Assembly: GCF_002078605.1 (NCBI RefSeq)
Contig: NZ_MSJR01000001.1
Coordinates: forward strand, 372,001 to 436,000
Reading direction: 5' to 3'
Source: Salegentibacter sediminis
GTDB taxonomy: Bacteria > Bacteroidota > Bacteroidia > Flavobacteriales > Flavobacteriaceae
DNA: 64,000 nucleotides
Shown here: one piece after another, positions 35,794 through 44,700 of the stretch
How positions within the stretch are numbered: the first letter of the stretch is position 1
How the letters are laid out: the number at the start of each line of letters is the position of its first letter
Program-made: the position numbers and the translations under genes
The notes under the pieces: generated by a model
What the model was told of the DNA's origin: nothing
Database searches by the model: none
The model's input: only the letters and a program-made list of their open reading frames with translations

Positions 35794-36720
35794 TTGTACG
35801 AAAATAAGGCTAAATACACACAATTAATTAAATCCGAAGCTATCCGCCTCGGCTTCCTTTCCTGCGGGATTTCTAAAGCAGAATTTCTCGAAAAAGAAGC
35901 TCCTCGCCTGGAGAATTATCTTCAGAAAGGGATGCACGGCGAGATGAAGTATATGGAAAATCATTTCGATAAACGTCTTGATCCCACCAAACTTGTAGAA
36001 GGTTCTAAGTCGGTGATTTCGTTATTGCTGAATTATTATCCACATCAAATTCAAAATCAGGATTCCTATAAAATCAGCAAATACGCTTATGGCCGGGATT
36101 ACCATTTTGTGATCAAGGATAAGCTTAAAGATCTGATGCAATTTATGCAGAGGGAAATTGGGGAAATAGAAGGACGTGCTTTTGTCGATTCGGCGCCGGT
36201 GCTGGATAAAGCCTGGGCGGCTAAAAGCGGGCTCGGCTGGATTGGAAAGCATTCCAATTTACTCTCTAAACAAACCGGTTCGTTTTATTTTATCGCAGAA
36301 TTAATTGTAGACCTTGACCTGGAATACGATACCCCTGTTACCGATCACTGCGGAAGCTGTACCGCCTGCATAGATGCCTGCCCCACCGATGCCATTGTAG
36401 AACCTTATAAAGTTGATGGCAGTAAATGTATTTCCTATTTTACTATTGAGTTGAAGGATGAGCTTCCGAATTCTTTTGAAGGCCAGTTTGAAGACTGGAT
36501 GTTTGGCTGTGATATCTGCCAGGATGTTTGTCCCTGGAACCGTTTTTCTAAACCTCATAATGAACCCTTGTTTAATCCCCATCCCGATTTACTGGAAAAT
36601 GATAAAAAAGACTGGGAAGAGATTACCCGGGAAACCTTTAATGAGATCTTTAGAAAATCTGCGGTGAAGAGGACCAAATTTGAAGGTTTGAAGAGAAATA
36701 TCGATTTCTTAAAGAAATAG
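35794..36720 (+). CDS. queG: Epoxyqueuosine reductase QueG
   Basis: The 308-residue protein performs the last step of queuosine synthesis in tRNA, reducing epoxyqueuosine with a cobalamin and two [4Fe-4S] clusters. The clusters are bound by [16 protein letters not shown] and [11 protein letters not shown]. The N-terminal region has KYAYGRDYH and a [27 protein letters not shown] segment, both family landmarks. The start is TTG 35794, two bases after the P450 stop; no ATG is available at a sensible place. This tight spacing indicates cotranscription with the P450 gene. Confidence 0.95.
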   Translation: MYENKAKYTQLIKSEAIRLGFLSCGISKAEFLEKEAPRLENYLQKGMHGEMKYMENHFDKRLDPTKLVEGSKSVISLLLNYYPHQIQNQDSYKISKYAYGRDYHFVIKDKLKDLMQFMQREIGEIEGRAFVDSAPVLDKAWAAKSGLGWIGKHSNLLSKQTGSFYFIAELIVDLDLEYDTPVTDHCGSCTACIDACPTDAIVEPYKVDGSKCISYFTIELKDELPNSFEGQFEDWMFGCDICQDVCPWNRFSKPHNEPLFNPHPDLLENDKKDWEEITRETFNEIFRKSAVKRTKFEGLKRNIDFLKK

Positions 36721-36822
36721 AACTTCTGGTTACTTCAAGACATAAGCAGACTATAAAAATCATAATTTTTTATTGTACTGTAATAAAACAGGATTTTCGT
36801 CACTAAACAGGTAAAGACAATT

Positions 36823-37314
36823 TTGAGCAAAGATTTCTACACCGAATTTATCCTGCCTTATGCCGGAATTATTATTAAAATCTGCAGGGCTTATACCGAT
36901 ACGGAAGAAGATTTTCAGGATTATTATCAGGAGGTATGTCTGCAAATCTGGAATAGCCGGAAAAATTTTAAAGAAGAATCCAAATGGTCTACATGGATTT
37001 ACAGAATTTCCCTCAATGTGTGTATGAGCCTTTTGAAAAAGAGAAAAAGAAAACAGGTAGGGACTACAGATTATAAAAAAATACATAACCTACCTGCTAA
37101 TGAAAATCCTTTTCAGGATGAATCTTTAGAACTTTTGTACAAAGCGATACGTCAACTTTCGGAACTGGACAGGGCTATTATTTTACTTTATTTGGAAGAG
37201 AAATCCTACAAGGAAATTGCATCTATTATTGGAACCACGCCAAATAACATTGGAGTGAGAATCACTCGTATTAAAAAACAACTTAAAAAATTACTTGATG
37301 GAAAGATCTATTGA
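36823..37314 (+). CDS. ECF-type RNA polymerase sigma factor
   Basis: The 163-residue protein has a region 2 (about 15-75: DFQDYYQEVCLQIWNSRKNFKEESKWSTWIYRISLNVCMSLL) and a region 4 (about 105-155: LSELDRAIILLYLEEKSYKEIASIIGTTPNNIGVRITRIKKQLKKLL), so it is a group 4 sigma factor. The start is TTG 36823. It overlaps the next gene by about 17 bases, the usual layout for a sigma factor and its regulator. The regulon and signal are unknown. Confidence 0.93.
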   Translation: MSKDFYTEFILPYAGIIIKICRAYTDTEEDFQDYYQEVCLQIWNSRKNFKEESKWSTWIYRISLNVCMSLLKKRKRKQVGTTDYKKIHNLPANENPFQDESLELLYKAIRQLSELDRAIILLYLEEKSYKEIASIIGTTPNNIGVRITRIKKQLKKLLDGKIY

Positions 37315-37906
37315 AAATATTTGGAAAAAAGGTTTTAAAGCAGAAGAAAAACTTTCATTGCCGGTGATCTCCAATTTATACAAAAGAAAATCTGGGCTAA
37401 TCATTGATCAAATTAGCAACACCTCAAAGAAGGACAATTTAAGTCTGCTTCCTATGGCGGTTGTTATTTTTGGCGTGTTTGCTTTTATAGGTAAAGTCAT
37501 GCTGGGAATATACCTGGCCGTTTTTATTATTGCCTTGTTTTTTCTGAACAAAAAAATGCTGAACGACCTTAAAGACCTGGATATTAAAGATAATACCTAT
37601 AATTATCTCCTAAGATACAGGAATCAAGTGAAACGTATTATAATATATACAACCTGGTTAATTGGTTTAGGTTTGCCCTTAGTTACCCTTCCGGCCTACT
37701 GGATGTTCTTTCGAGGTACCAAAGTGTTCGCAAAATTTAAAGAGCTCGATTTTACTATGGAAATGCTGCTTATCATAGGAATGGCTGTATTTCTTTCGAT
37801 ACTCGGAATTCTATCTTATCGTCTCGTGACAAAAATTGTATACGGGAGGTTATTGGCAAGGTTAGAAAGCATCATTGAGGATATGGAAGACCTGATGAAG
37901 GCTTAG
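37298..37906 (+). CDS. Membrane protein paired with the ECF sigma factor
   Basis: The 202-residue protein has a soluble N-terminus of about 50 residues (MERSIENIWKKGFKAEEKL and on) and four hydrophobic helices (about 52-68, 70-86, 115-136, 150-172), ending in a charged amphipathic helix. The position, overlapping the sigma gene, suggests an anti-sigma factor, and the N-terminus would be the sigma-binding part. However it has no zinc-binding HxxxCxxC motif and no FecR domain. I prefer ATG 37298 over the TTG one codon earlier. Confidence 0.7.
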   Translation: MERSIENIWKKGFKAEEKLSLPVISNLYKRKSGLIIDQISNTSKKDNLSLLPMAVVIFGVFAFIGKVMLGIYLAVFIIALFFLNKKMLNDLKDLDIKDNTYNYLLRYRNQVKRIIIYTTWLIGLGLPLVTLPAYWMFFRGTKVFAKFKELDFTMEMLLIIGMAVFLSILGILSYRLVTKIVYGRLLARLESIIEDMEDLMKA

Positions 37907-38012
37907 CTCAATTCTTGATTTCTCTTAAGGAATAATTTTTTGAGGTTTTCATATGTAGGTGAATTATTTTAATCAATTTTTCCTTAAATTAATTCAGGTT
38001 ATTTTAGAAATA

Positions 38013-38020
38013 TAAATTTG
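38013..38020 (+). promoter_or_regulatory. -7 promoter element of the hemolysin III family gene
   Basis: TAAATTTG is a full TAnnTTTG match that ends 3 bases before ATG 38024, so the mRNA would have essentially no leader. It also excludes the TTG at 38018 as a start. Confidence 0.55.
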
Positions 38021-38023
38021 GTG

Positions 38024-38674
38024 ATGAAGCAAGATAATACCTGTCATTATTATCCCCCGGCAGAAGAGAAATTCAATATAATTTCTCACGGATTTGGATT
38101 CGCATTAAGCGTAATTGGATTGATCCTCTTAATTTTAAGGGCAAACGAGCTGGGGGGCATCAGGCACCTGGTAAGTTTTAGTATTTTTGGCGCAAGTATG
38201 ATTCTGCTCTACGCAGCTTCCACCTTCTATCACGCCACAAATGATTCTACCTGGAGATATCGGTTAAATATTGTAGACCATTCCTCAATTTATGTACTTA
38301 TTGCCGGCACCTATACGCCGTTTGCTTTAGTCACTTTAAATGGAGTTGTAGGCTGGAGTATTTTTGGGGTAGTATGGGGACTGGCTCTTACAGGAATTAT
38401 TCTGAAACTCTTTTTTACAGGCAGGTATAACACGCTCTCTACCATTATGTATGTGGTAATGGGGTGGATAATCGTTTTTGCGGTAAAACCTCTCCTGGAC
38501 AATCTCCCTTTGCCAGGGCTTTTATGGCTTTTGGCCGGTGGAATCTCCTATACGTTGGGAGCTGTGATCTTTAGTCTCGATAAAATAAAATTCAATCATG
38601 CTATCTTTCATATCTTCGTTTTGCTGGGGAGTTTTTGTCATTTCATTGCTATTTATTTTTACGTCTTAGGCTAG
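38024..38674 (+). CDS. Hemolysin III family (PAQR) membrane protein
   Basis: The 216-residue protein has seven membrane helices. It shows the PAQR/HlyIII signature residues: EEKFNIISHGFGFALS at the first helix, STFYHATNDSTWRYRLNIVDHSSIYVLIAGTYTPFAL in the middle, and HAIFHIFVLLGSFCHFIAIY at the end. The conserved Ser, Asp and His residues fit a zinc-dependent hydrolase site as in ceramidase-like PAQR proteins. The substrate in bacteria is unclear, and haemolytic activity should not be assumed. I chose ATG 38024. Confidence 0.93.
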   Translation: MKQDNTCHYYPPAEEKFNIISHGFGFALSVIGLILLILRANELGGIRHLVSFSIFGASMILLYAASTFYHATNDSTWRYRLNIVDHSSIYVLIAGTYTPFALVTLNGVVGWSIFGVVWGLALTGIILKLFFTGRYNTLSTIMYVVMGWIIVFAVKPLLDNLPLPGLLWLLAGGISYTLGAVIFSLDKIKFNHAIFHIFVLLGSFCHFIAIYFYVLG

Positions 38675-38729
38675 AATTTAGTCTTGCTTATTTCCTCAAG
38701 TTTTATGGTCTTTATTTCTGTAAGCTTGC

Positions 38730-38737
38730 TAACTTTG
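38730..38737 (+). promoter_or_regulatory. -7 promoter element of maeB
   Basis: TAACTTTG is a full TAnnTTTG match, 24 bases before ATG 38762. Confidence 0.6.
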
Positions 38738-38761
38738 TAGATATAGCCAAATTGAGCAATT

Positions 38762-41056
38762 ATGAGTAGCAACCCCAGAAAAAGGCGTGAAGCCCTGGTA
38801 TATCACGCTAAACCAAAACCTGGAAAAATTCAGGTCGTTCCCACCAAAAAATATTCAACACAAAGAGATCTGTCCCTGGCTTATTCCCCGGGAGTGGCAG
38901 AACCCTGTTTAGAGATTGAAAAAGATAAAGAAAACGCATATAAATATACCACCAAAGGAAATCTGGTAGCCGTCATCTCTAATGGTACTGCCGTTCTTGG
39001 GCTTGGTGATATAGGCCCTGAAGCTTCCAAACCTGTTATGGAAGGAAAAGGCTTGCTGTTTAAGATCTTTGCCGATATAGATGTTTTCGATATTGAGGTA
39101 GATACAAAAGAAATAGATAAGTTCATTGAAACTGTAAAAAACATCGCCCCCACTTTTGGCGGAATTAACCTTGAAGATATAAAAGCTCCCGAAGCCTTTG
39201 AAATTGAAAGACGCCTGAAGGAAGAGCTTGATATTCCAGTGATGCATGATGATCAGCACGGTACCGCAATTATATCTGCTGCCGCCTTGCTAAATGCCCT
39301 GGAGTTGTCTAAAAAGAAGATGGAGAAGGTTAAAATAGTTATTAATGGTGCCGGGGCTGCTGCAATCTCCTGTACCAAACTATATAAAGCTTTTGGGGCA
39401 AAACCTGAAAATATTGTCATGTTAGACAGTAAAGGGGTAATTAGGAAAGACAGGCCAAACCTTTCCGAAGAAAAAGCCGAATTTGCAACTTCCCGTAAGA
39501 TCGATACGCTGGATGAGGCCATGAAAAATGCCGATGTTTTCGTAGGTCTTTCTATTGCCGATATTGTAACTCCCGAAATGTTGAAAAGCATGGCGAAAAG
39601 GCCTATCGTATTCGCTATGGCAAATCCCGATCCCGAGATTGATTATAACCTGGCTATCTCTACAAGAAAAGATTTGATAATGGCCACCGGCCGAAGCGAT
39701 CATCCTAACCAGGTGAACAATGTACTGGGATTCCCCTTTATTTTTAGGGGTGCCCTCGATGTTCGGTCAACCAAGATTAACGAAGAAATGAAAATGGCTG
39801 CGGTTAAAGCCCTGGCCGAACTTGCCAAAGAACCGGTTCCCGAACAGGTGAACATTGCCTATGGCGAAACCCGTATGAATTTTGGCCCCGATTATATTAT
39901 CCCCAAACCTTTTGATCCCAGGCTTATAGCTAAGGTCCCGCCGGCAGTTGCACGAGCTGCTATGGAAAGCGGCTGTGCGCGGCATCCAATCCAGGACTGG
40001 GAAAAATATGAAGAAGAGCTTCTGGAACGTATGGGAAGTGACAATAAGATCACGCGCTTATTGATGAACAGAGCAAAAATGGATCCTAAGCGCATTGTTT
40101 TTGCTGAAGCTGATCATCTGGATGTTCTTAAGGCTGCCCAAATTGTAAATGACGAGGGAATTGGTATTCCTATTCTACTTGGAAGAAGAGAGGTTATTCA
40201 GGAACTTATGCAGGAAATAGATTTTGACGCCGATGTTGAAATCCTTGATCCAAAATCTGATGAACAGGAGGATAAACGCCAGGCCTATGCTGAAGTTTAC
40301 TGGAAAACACGCAATCGAAGCGGAGTAACCCTTTATGATGCCCAGAATGTTATGCGCCTTCGTAATTATTTCGCAGCGATGATGGTCAATACTGGAGATG
40401 CCGATGCCTTGCTGTCGGGGTATTCCAGGGCCTACCCTACAGTGGTAAAACCAATGCTTGAACTTATTGGAATGGCAAAAGGAGTGAGTAGGGTGGCAGC
40501 AATTAACCTAATGAACACCTCTCGTGGGCCATTGTTTATAAGTGATACCTCCATTAATATTGACCCGCCCGCAAAAGACCTGGCTAAAATTGCCCAGATG
40601 ACTGCCCGTACCGTAAAGCTTTTTGGACTTGAACCGGTAATTGCCATGATTTCATATGCGAATTTTGGGTCTTCCAAAGATCCGCATGCTTATAAGGTGA
40701 AAGAGGCAGTGTCCTATCTTCACCGCTGGCAACCAGAATTAAAAGTTGATGGAGAGCTACAAACAGATTTTGCTCTTAACAAGGAGATGCTTCAGAGTAA
40801 ATTTCCGTTTTCTAAACTGGCCGGGAAAAAGGTAAATACTTTAATCTTCCCTAACCTCGATTCAGCGAATAGTAATTATAAAATGCTTAAAGAGTTGAAC
40901 AAAGCCGATTCTATTGGACCTATAATGATGGGGATGAAAAAACCGGTACACATCCTTCAATTGGGGGCGAGCGTAGAGGAAATGGTGAATATGGCTGCTG
41001 TTGCCGTGGTGGATGCACAGGAAAAAGAAAGAAAGAAACAAAAAGAAAATTTGTAG
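38762..41056 (+). CDS. maeB: NADP-dependent malic enzyme with phosphotransacetylase-like domain
   Basis: The 764-residue protein is a MaeB-type enzyme, converting malate to pyruvate with CO2 release and NADPH. The malic enzyme part (1-~430) has YSPGVAEPCLEI, GNLVAVISNGTAVLGLGDIGPEASKPVMEGKG, GGINLEDIKAP.CFEIE-like sequence and the metal site DDQHGTA. The C-terminal part (~440-764) is a phosphotransacetylase-like domain (AEADHLDVLKAAQIVNDEGIGIPILLGR and on), which is thought to be regulatory, sensing acetyl-CoA. It is a single-gene unit. Confidence 0.96.
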   Translation: MSSNPRKRREALVYHAKPKPGKIQVVPTKKYSTQRDLSLAYSPGVAEPCLEIEKDKENAYKYTTKGNLVAVISNGTAVLGLGDIGPEASKPVMEGKGLLFKIFADIDVFDIEVDTKEIDKFIETVKNIAPTFGGINLEDIKAPEAFEIERRLKEELDIPVMHDDQHGTAIISAAALLNALELSKKKMEKVKIVINGAGAAAISCTKLYKAFGAKPENIVMLDSKGVIRKDRPNLSEEKAEFATSRKIDTLDEAMKNADVFVGLSIADIVTPEMLKSMAKRPIVFAMANPDPEIDYNLAISTRKDLIMATGRSDHPNQVNNVLGFPFIFRGALDVRSTKINEEMKMAAVKALAELAKEPVPEQVNIAYGETRMNFGPDYIIPKPFDPRLIAKVPPAVARAAMESGCARHPIQDWEKYEEELLERMGSDNKITRLLMNRAKMDPKRIVFAEADHLDVLKAAQIVNDEGIGIPILLGRREVIQELMQEIDFDADVEILDPKSDEQEDKRQAYAEVYWKTRNRSGVTLYDAQNVMRLRNYFAAMMVNTGDADALLSGYSRAYPTVVKPMLELIGMAKGVSRVAAINLMNTSRGPLFISDTSINIDPPAKDLAKIAQMTARTVKLFGLEPVIAMISYANFGSSKDPHAYKVKEAVSYLHRWQPELKVDGELQTDFALNKEMLQSKFPFSKLAGKKVNTLIFPNLDSANSNYKMLKELNKADSIGPIMMGMKKPVHILQLGASVEEMVNMAAVAVVDAQEKERKKQKENL

Positions 41057-41111
41057 GAATTTTGATGAAGAAGCCCGTAAAATAAGCGTTTCAGGCTTAA
41101 GTTAATTTTAC

Positions 41112-41119
41112 TACATTTG
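41112..41119 (+). promoter_or_regulatory. -7 promoter element of ruvA-sprA
   Basis: TACATTTG is a full TAnnTTTG match, 22 bases before ATG 41142. Confidence 0.6.
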
Positions 41120-41141
41120 ATCTCTAAGCTTGAATTGATAT

Positions 41142-41723
41142 ATGATTCATCATTTAAAGGGGCAATTGATCGAAAAATATCCCACGCATGTGGTTGTAGA
41201 CTGTCAGGGCGTTGGTTATTTTTTAAATATATCGTTAAATACTTTTTCTAAACTTTCTGATGCGGAAGCTGTCCATCTTTATACCCATTTGCAGGTAAAG
41301 GAAGATTCTCATACCCTGTATGGATTTAGTGACAAATATGAACGTGAAGTTTTCCGGTTGTTGATCTCGGTTTCGGGAGTGGGTACCAGTACAGCAAGAA
41401 CAATGTTGTCTTCGCTGGAACCTGGTCAGGTGAGGGATGCCATAGCCACCGCCGATGTAGCAACAATTCAGAGTGTAAAAGGCATTGGCGCCAAAACGGC
41501 TCAACGGGTCATTTTGGACCTGAAAGACAAGATCCTGAAAGTGCAGGGTGGAGATGAAGTTTTTGTCTCTCAGGACAATACAATTAAAGAAGAAGCGTTA
41601 TCAGCTTTAGAAACCCTGGGCTTTGCCCGAAAGCAAGCAGGGAAAGTTATTGACAAGATTTTAAAGGAATCTCCCAGCCCTACTGTAGAGTCTCTTATAA
41701 AACTGGCGCTTAAAAACCTGTAA
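41142..41723 (+). CDS. ruvA: Holliday junction DNA helicase subunit RuvA
   Basis: The 193-residue protein binds the four-way junction as a tetramer and guides RuvB. It has the N-terminal OB fold (MIHHLKGQLIEKYPTHVVVDCQGVGYFLNIS), two helix-hairpin-helix motifs (LISVSGVGTSTARTMLSSL and IQSVKGIGAKTAQRVILDLKDK), and the C-terminal domain III that contacts RuvB. It is 4 bases before sprA and so cotranscribed with it. Confidence 0.97.
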   Translation: MIHHLKGQLIEKYPTHVVVDCQGVGYFLNISLNTFSKLSDAEAVHLYTHLQVKEDSHTLYGFSDKYEREVFRLLISVSGVGTSTARTMLSSLEPGQVRDAIATADVATIQSVKGIGAKTAQRVILDLKDKILKVQGGDEVFVSQDNTIKEEALSALETLGFARKQAGKVIDKILKESPSPTVESLIKLALKNL

Positions 41724-41727
41724 TAAA

Positions 41728-44700
41728 TTGAAGAACAATTACTTGAAATTGTCAACTTCGGTCCCACTTGCCTTACTGTTGTCGCTGGTGATTTCAACTA
41801 ATTTATCAGGGCAGGAGACGCAACAGGATACCACCCAAACCGGATATGACCTGGGTACAATTTCTTTGCCCGATCCCGAGAGTTTTTCTTCACAATACGA
41901 ATACGATCCCATTCTGGACCGCTATATTTTTCGTGAAAGCATTGGTAATATCAGCCTGTCGCAACCCCTTATTCTTACTCCTGAAGAATTTGAAGAGCTG
42001 GTGCTTCGGGAAGAGATGCAAAACTATTTTAAGCTTAAAGGTGATGCCCTGGCCGGTAATAAAAAAGGAGCTGAAGAAATTCAGAAAGATATGTTACCGG
42101 ATTTCTATGTGAACTCCGGTTTTTTTGAGAGTGTTTTCGGGGGGAGCGAGATTGATATCGTGCCACAAGGTACTGTTGAAATGGATTTGGGATTGCTATT
42201 CACCAAACAGGATAATCCCGCTTTTTCTCCCCGAAACCGAAGAAATCTCACTTTCGATTTTGACCAACGTATAAGTTTAAGCCTCCAGGGACAGGTTGGA
42301 GAGCGCCTTGGTATTATCGCTAATTACGACACCGAATCTACATTCGATTTTCAAAATCAATTGAAACTGGAATATACCCCCAATGAAGATGATATTATCC
42401 AGAAGATAGAGGTTGGTAATGTGAATATGCCTTTAAATAATGCTTTGATGCAGGGCGCGCAAAGCCTCTTTGGGTTTAAGACCGAACTCCAATTCGGAAA
42501 AACCAGGATTACCGGAGTGTTTTCTGAACAAAAATCAGAGCGGCGTACCGTGAATGTTGAAGGTGGTGCAACTATTGAAGATTTTGAAAGATTTGCTTTA
42601 GAATATGATCAGGACAGGCACTTCTTCCTGGCGCACTATTTTAGAGATAACTACGATGAGGCTTTACAGGATTATCCATTTATAAATTCTAATATACAGG
42701 TACAACGAATCCAGGTGTGGGTCACCAATCGCACCAACAATATTCAAAACCTTCAGGATACTCGTAATATAGTTGGTATTCAGGACCTGGGAGAAACTTT
42801 TATAGAAGGAAATATAGGTTTGAATAATCCGCCTGCAGGATTCTTTAATCAGCCTGAAGGGGCTTTCCCCGATAATAAAAATAACGATTTCAACCCTTTT
42901 GGGATCAATGGTCCTGAGGAGTCTGTTCTTACCCCGGCCATTAGGGATATATCTACCGTTGAAAGTGGTTTTGGCGGGGTGCAGGTTTCCGAAGGGATGG
43001 ATTATATAAAACTCGAAAATGCCCGACAGTTAAATTCTAATGAATATACGCTAAATACACAATTGGGCTATATTTCTTTAAACCAACGTTTAAGTAATGA
43101 CGAGGTACTGGCTGTTGCATTTCAGTTCACTGCAAACGGCCAGGTTTACCAGGTGGGTGAATTTGCGAACGATGGGGTAGATGCTACTGGTTCTGTTTCT
43201 ACTGAAGAGCCCGGAGAAGGGGATGAAGAGGAAATCAACCCGAGGTCTAACCGTAACCTGGTGGTAAAACTTCTTAAAAGCACCATCACCAATGTAAATG
43301 AACCTATCTGGGACCTGATGATGAAGAATATCTACAGCCTGGGTGCCTACGAGCTGGAAAGGGATGATTTTAGATTGAATATTCTATATACCGATCCGCA
43401 ACCGCTTAACTATATTAAACCAGCCGGAGATGGTTCTACTCCATTGCCTGAGGATGTTAGCGAAACTCCTTTGTTGAGAGTTTTTAATCTTGATAAATTA
43501 AATTCCAATAACGACCCCATTGTAGGCGGGGATGGATTTTTCGATTATGTCCCCGGTATTACCATAGACCCCCGAAACGGAAATGTGATTTTTACTTCGG
43601 TGGAGCCTTTTGGGGAACATCTTTTTAGGGAACTGGATAATACCCCAAATACAGGAACTGAAGATTATGCCGATAAGGATACCTGGAATGCAAATCAGCG
43701 AAAATACGTTTTTAGATCGCTGTATCGTACCACTAAAACACAGGCCGAACAGGAAGAGGCCGAAAAAAACAAATTTCAATTAAAAGGAAGGTATAAATCT
43801 GCAGAAGTCGAAGGAATTCCAATCGGGTTTAATCTTCCGCCGGGTTCTGTTACAGTAACTGCTGGAGGCCGGGTGCTGCAGGAAGGTGTAGATTATGTGG
43901 TGAATTATGAACTGGGGCGTGTTCAGATCCTGGATGAAGGGTTGCTGGCCTCCAATATTCCTATTCAGGTAAATACCGAAAATAATGCGCTTTTTGGTCA
44001 GCAGACTAAGCGTTTTACGGGGGTGAATGTGGAACATCTTTTCAATGAAAATTTCCTGGTAGGTGCAACCTTCTTGAACCTGAAAGAGCGTCCATTAACC
44101 CAAAAAGCTAATTATAGTTATGAACCTTTAAATAATTCGATTTACGGTTTTAATTTAAATTACTCTACTGAAGTTCCTTTTTTCACCCGTTTGGTGAATA
44201 AACTTCCGAATATTGATACCGATGTGGAATCTAATTTTTCGGTGACGGGTGAATTTGCCTATTTACAGCCGGGATCTCCTAATATTAATGATTTTGGAGG
44301 AAAGACTACCACTTATATAGACGATTTTGAAGCCGCTCAAACCTCTATTGGGATTAATACTCCGCTAAGCTGGGAACTCTCCAGCGTGCCTTTGGGATTT
44401 GGGGGCGAGCTTGCCAATGGAGATTTAAATGTAGGCTTTAAGCGGGCAAAATTGGCCTGGTATACTATAGATCCTATTTTTTACAGCAGCAGCCGGCCCG
44501 ATGGAATCACCGATGCCGATCTTTCCTCTTATGCCACCCGACGGGTTTCAATGAGTGAAATTTTTCCAAATACCGATGTGGTACAAGGGCAGCCTATGGT
44601 TGTTTATACTATGGACGTGGCATATTTCCCCGGCCAACGTGGGCCTTATAATTTTAATCCAACTGCTTCAGGTGGAAATAACCTACCGAATCCGGCCGAT

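Noticed and set aside
38024-38674. Hemolysin function of the HlyIII family protein
   Set aside because: The family name is historical; the sequence shows a PAQR-type membrane protein with a probable metal site, not a toxin.
41057-41100. AAGCC...GGCTT after maeB as a terminator
   Set aside because: The stem is only 5 bp, the loop is long and there is no T-run, so it is not strong enough to report as one.
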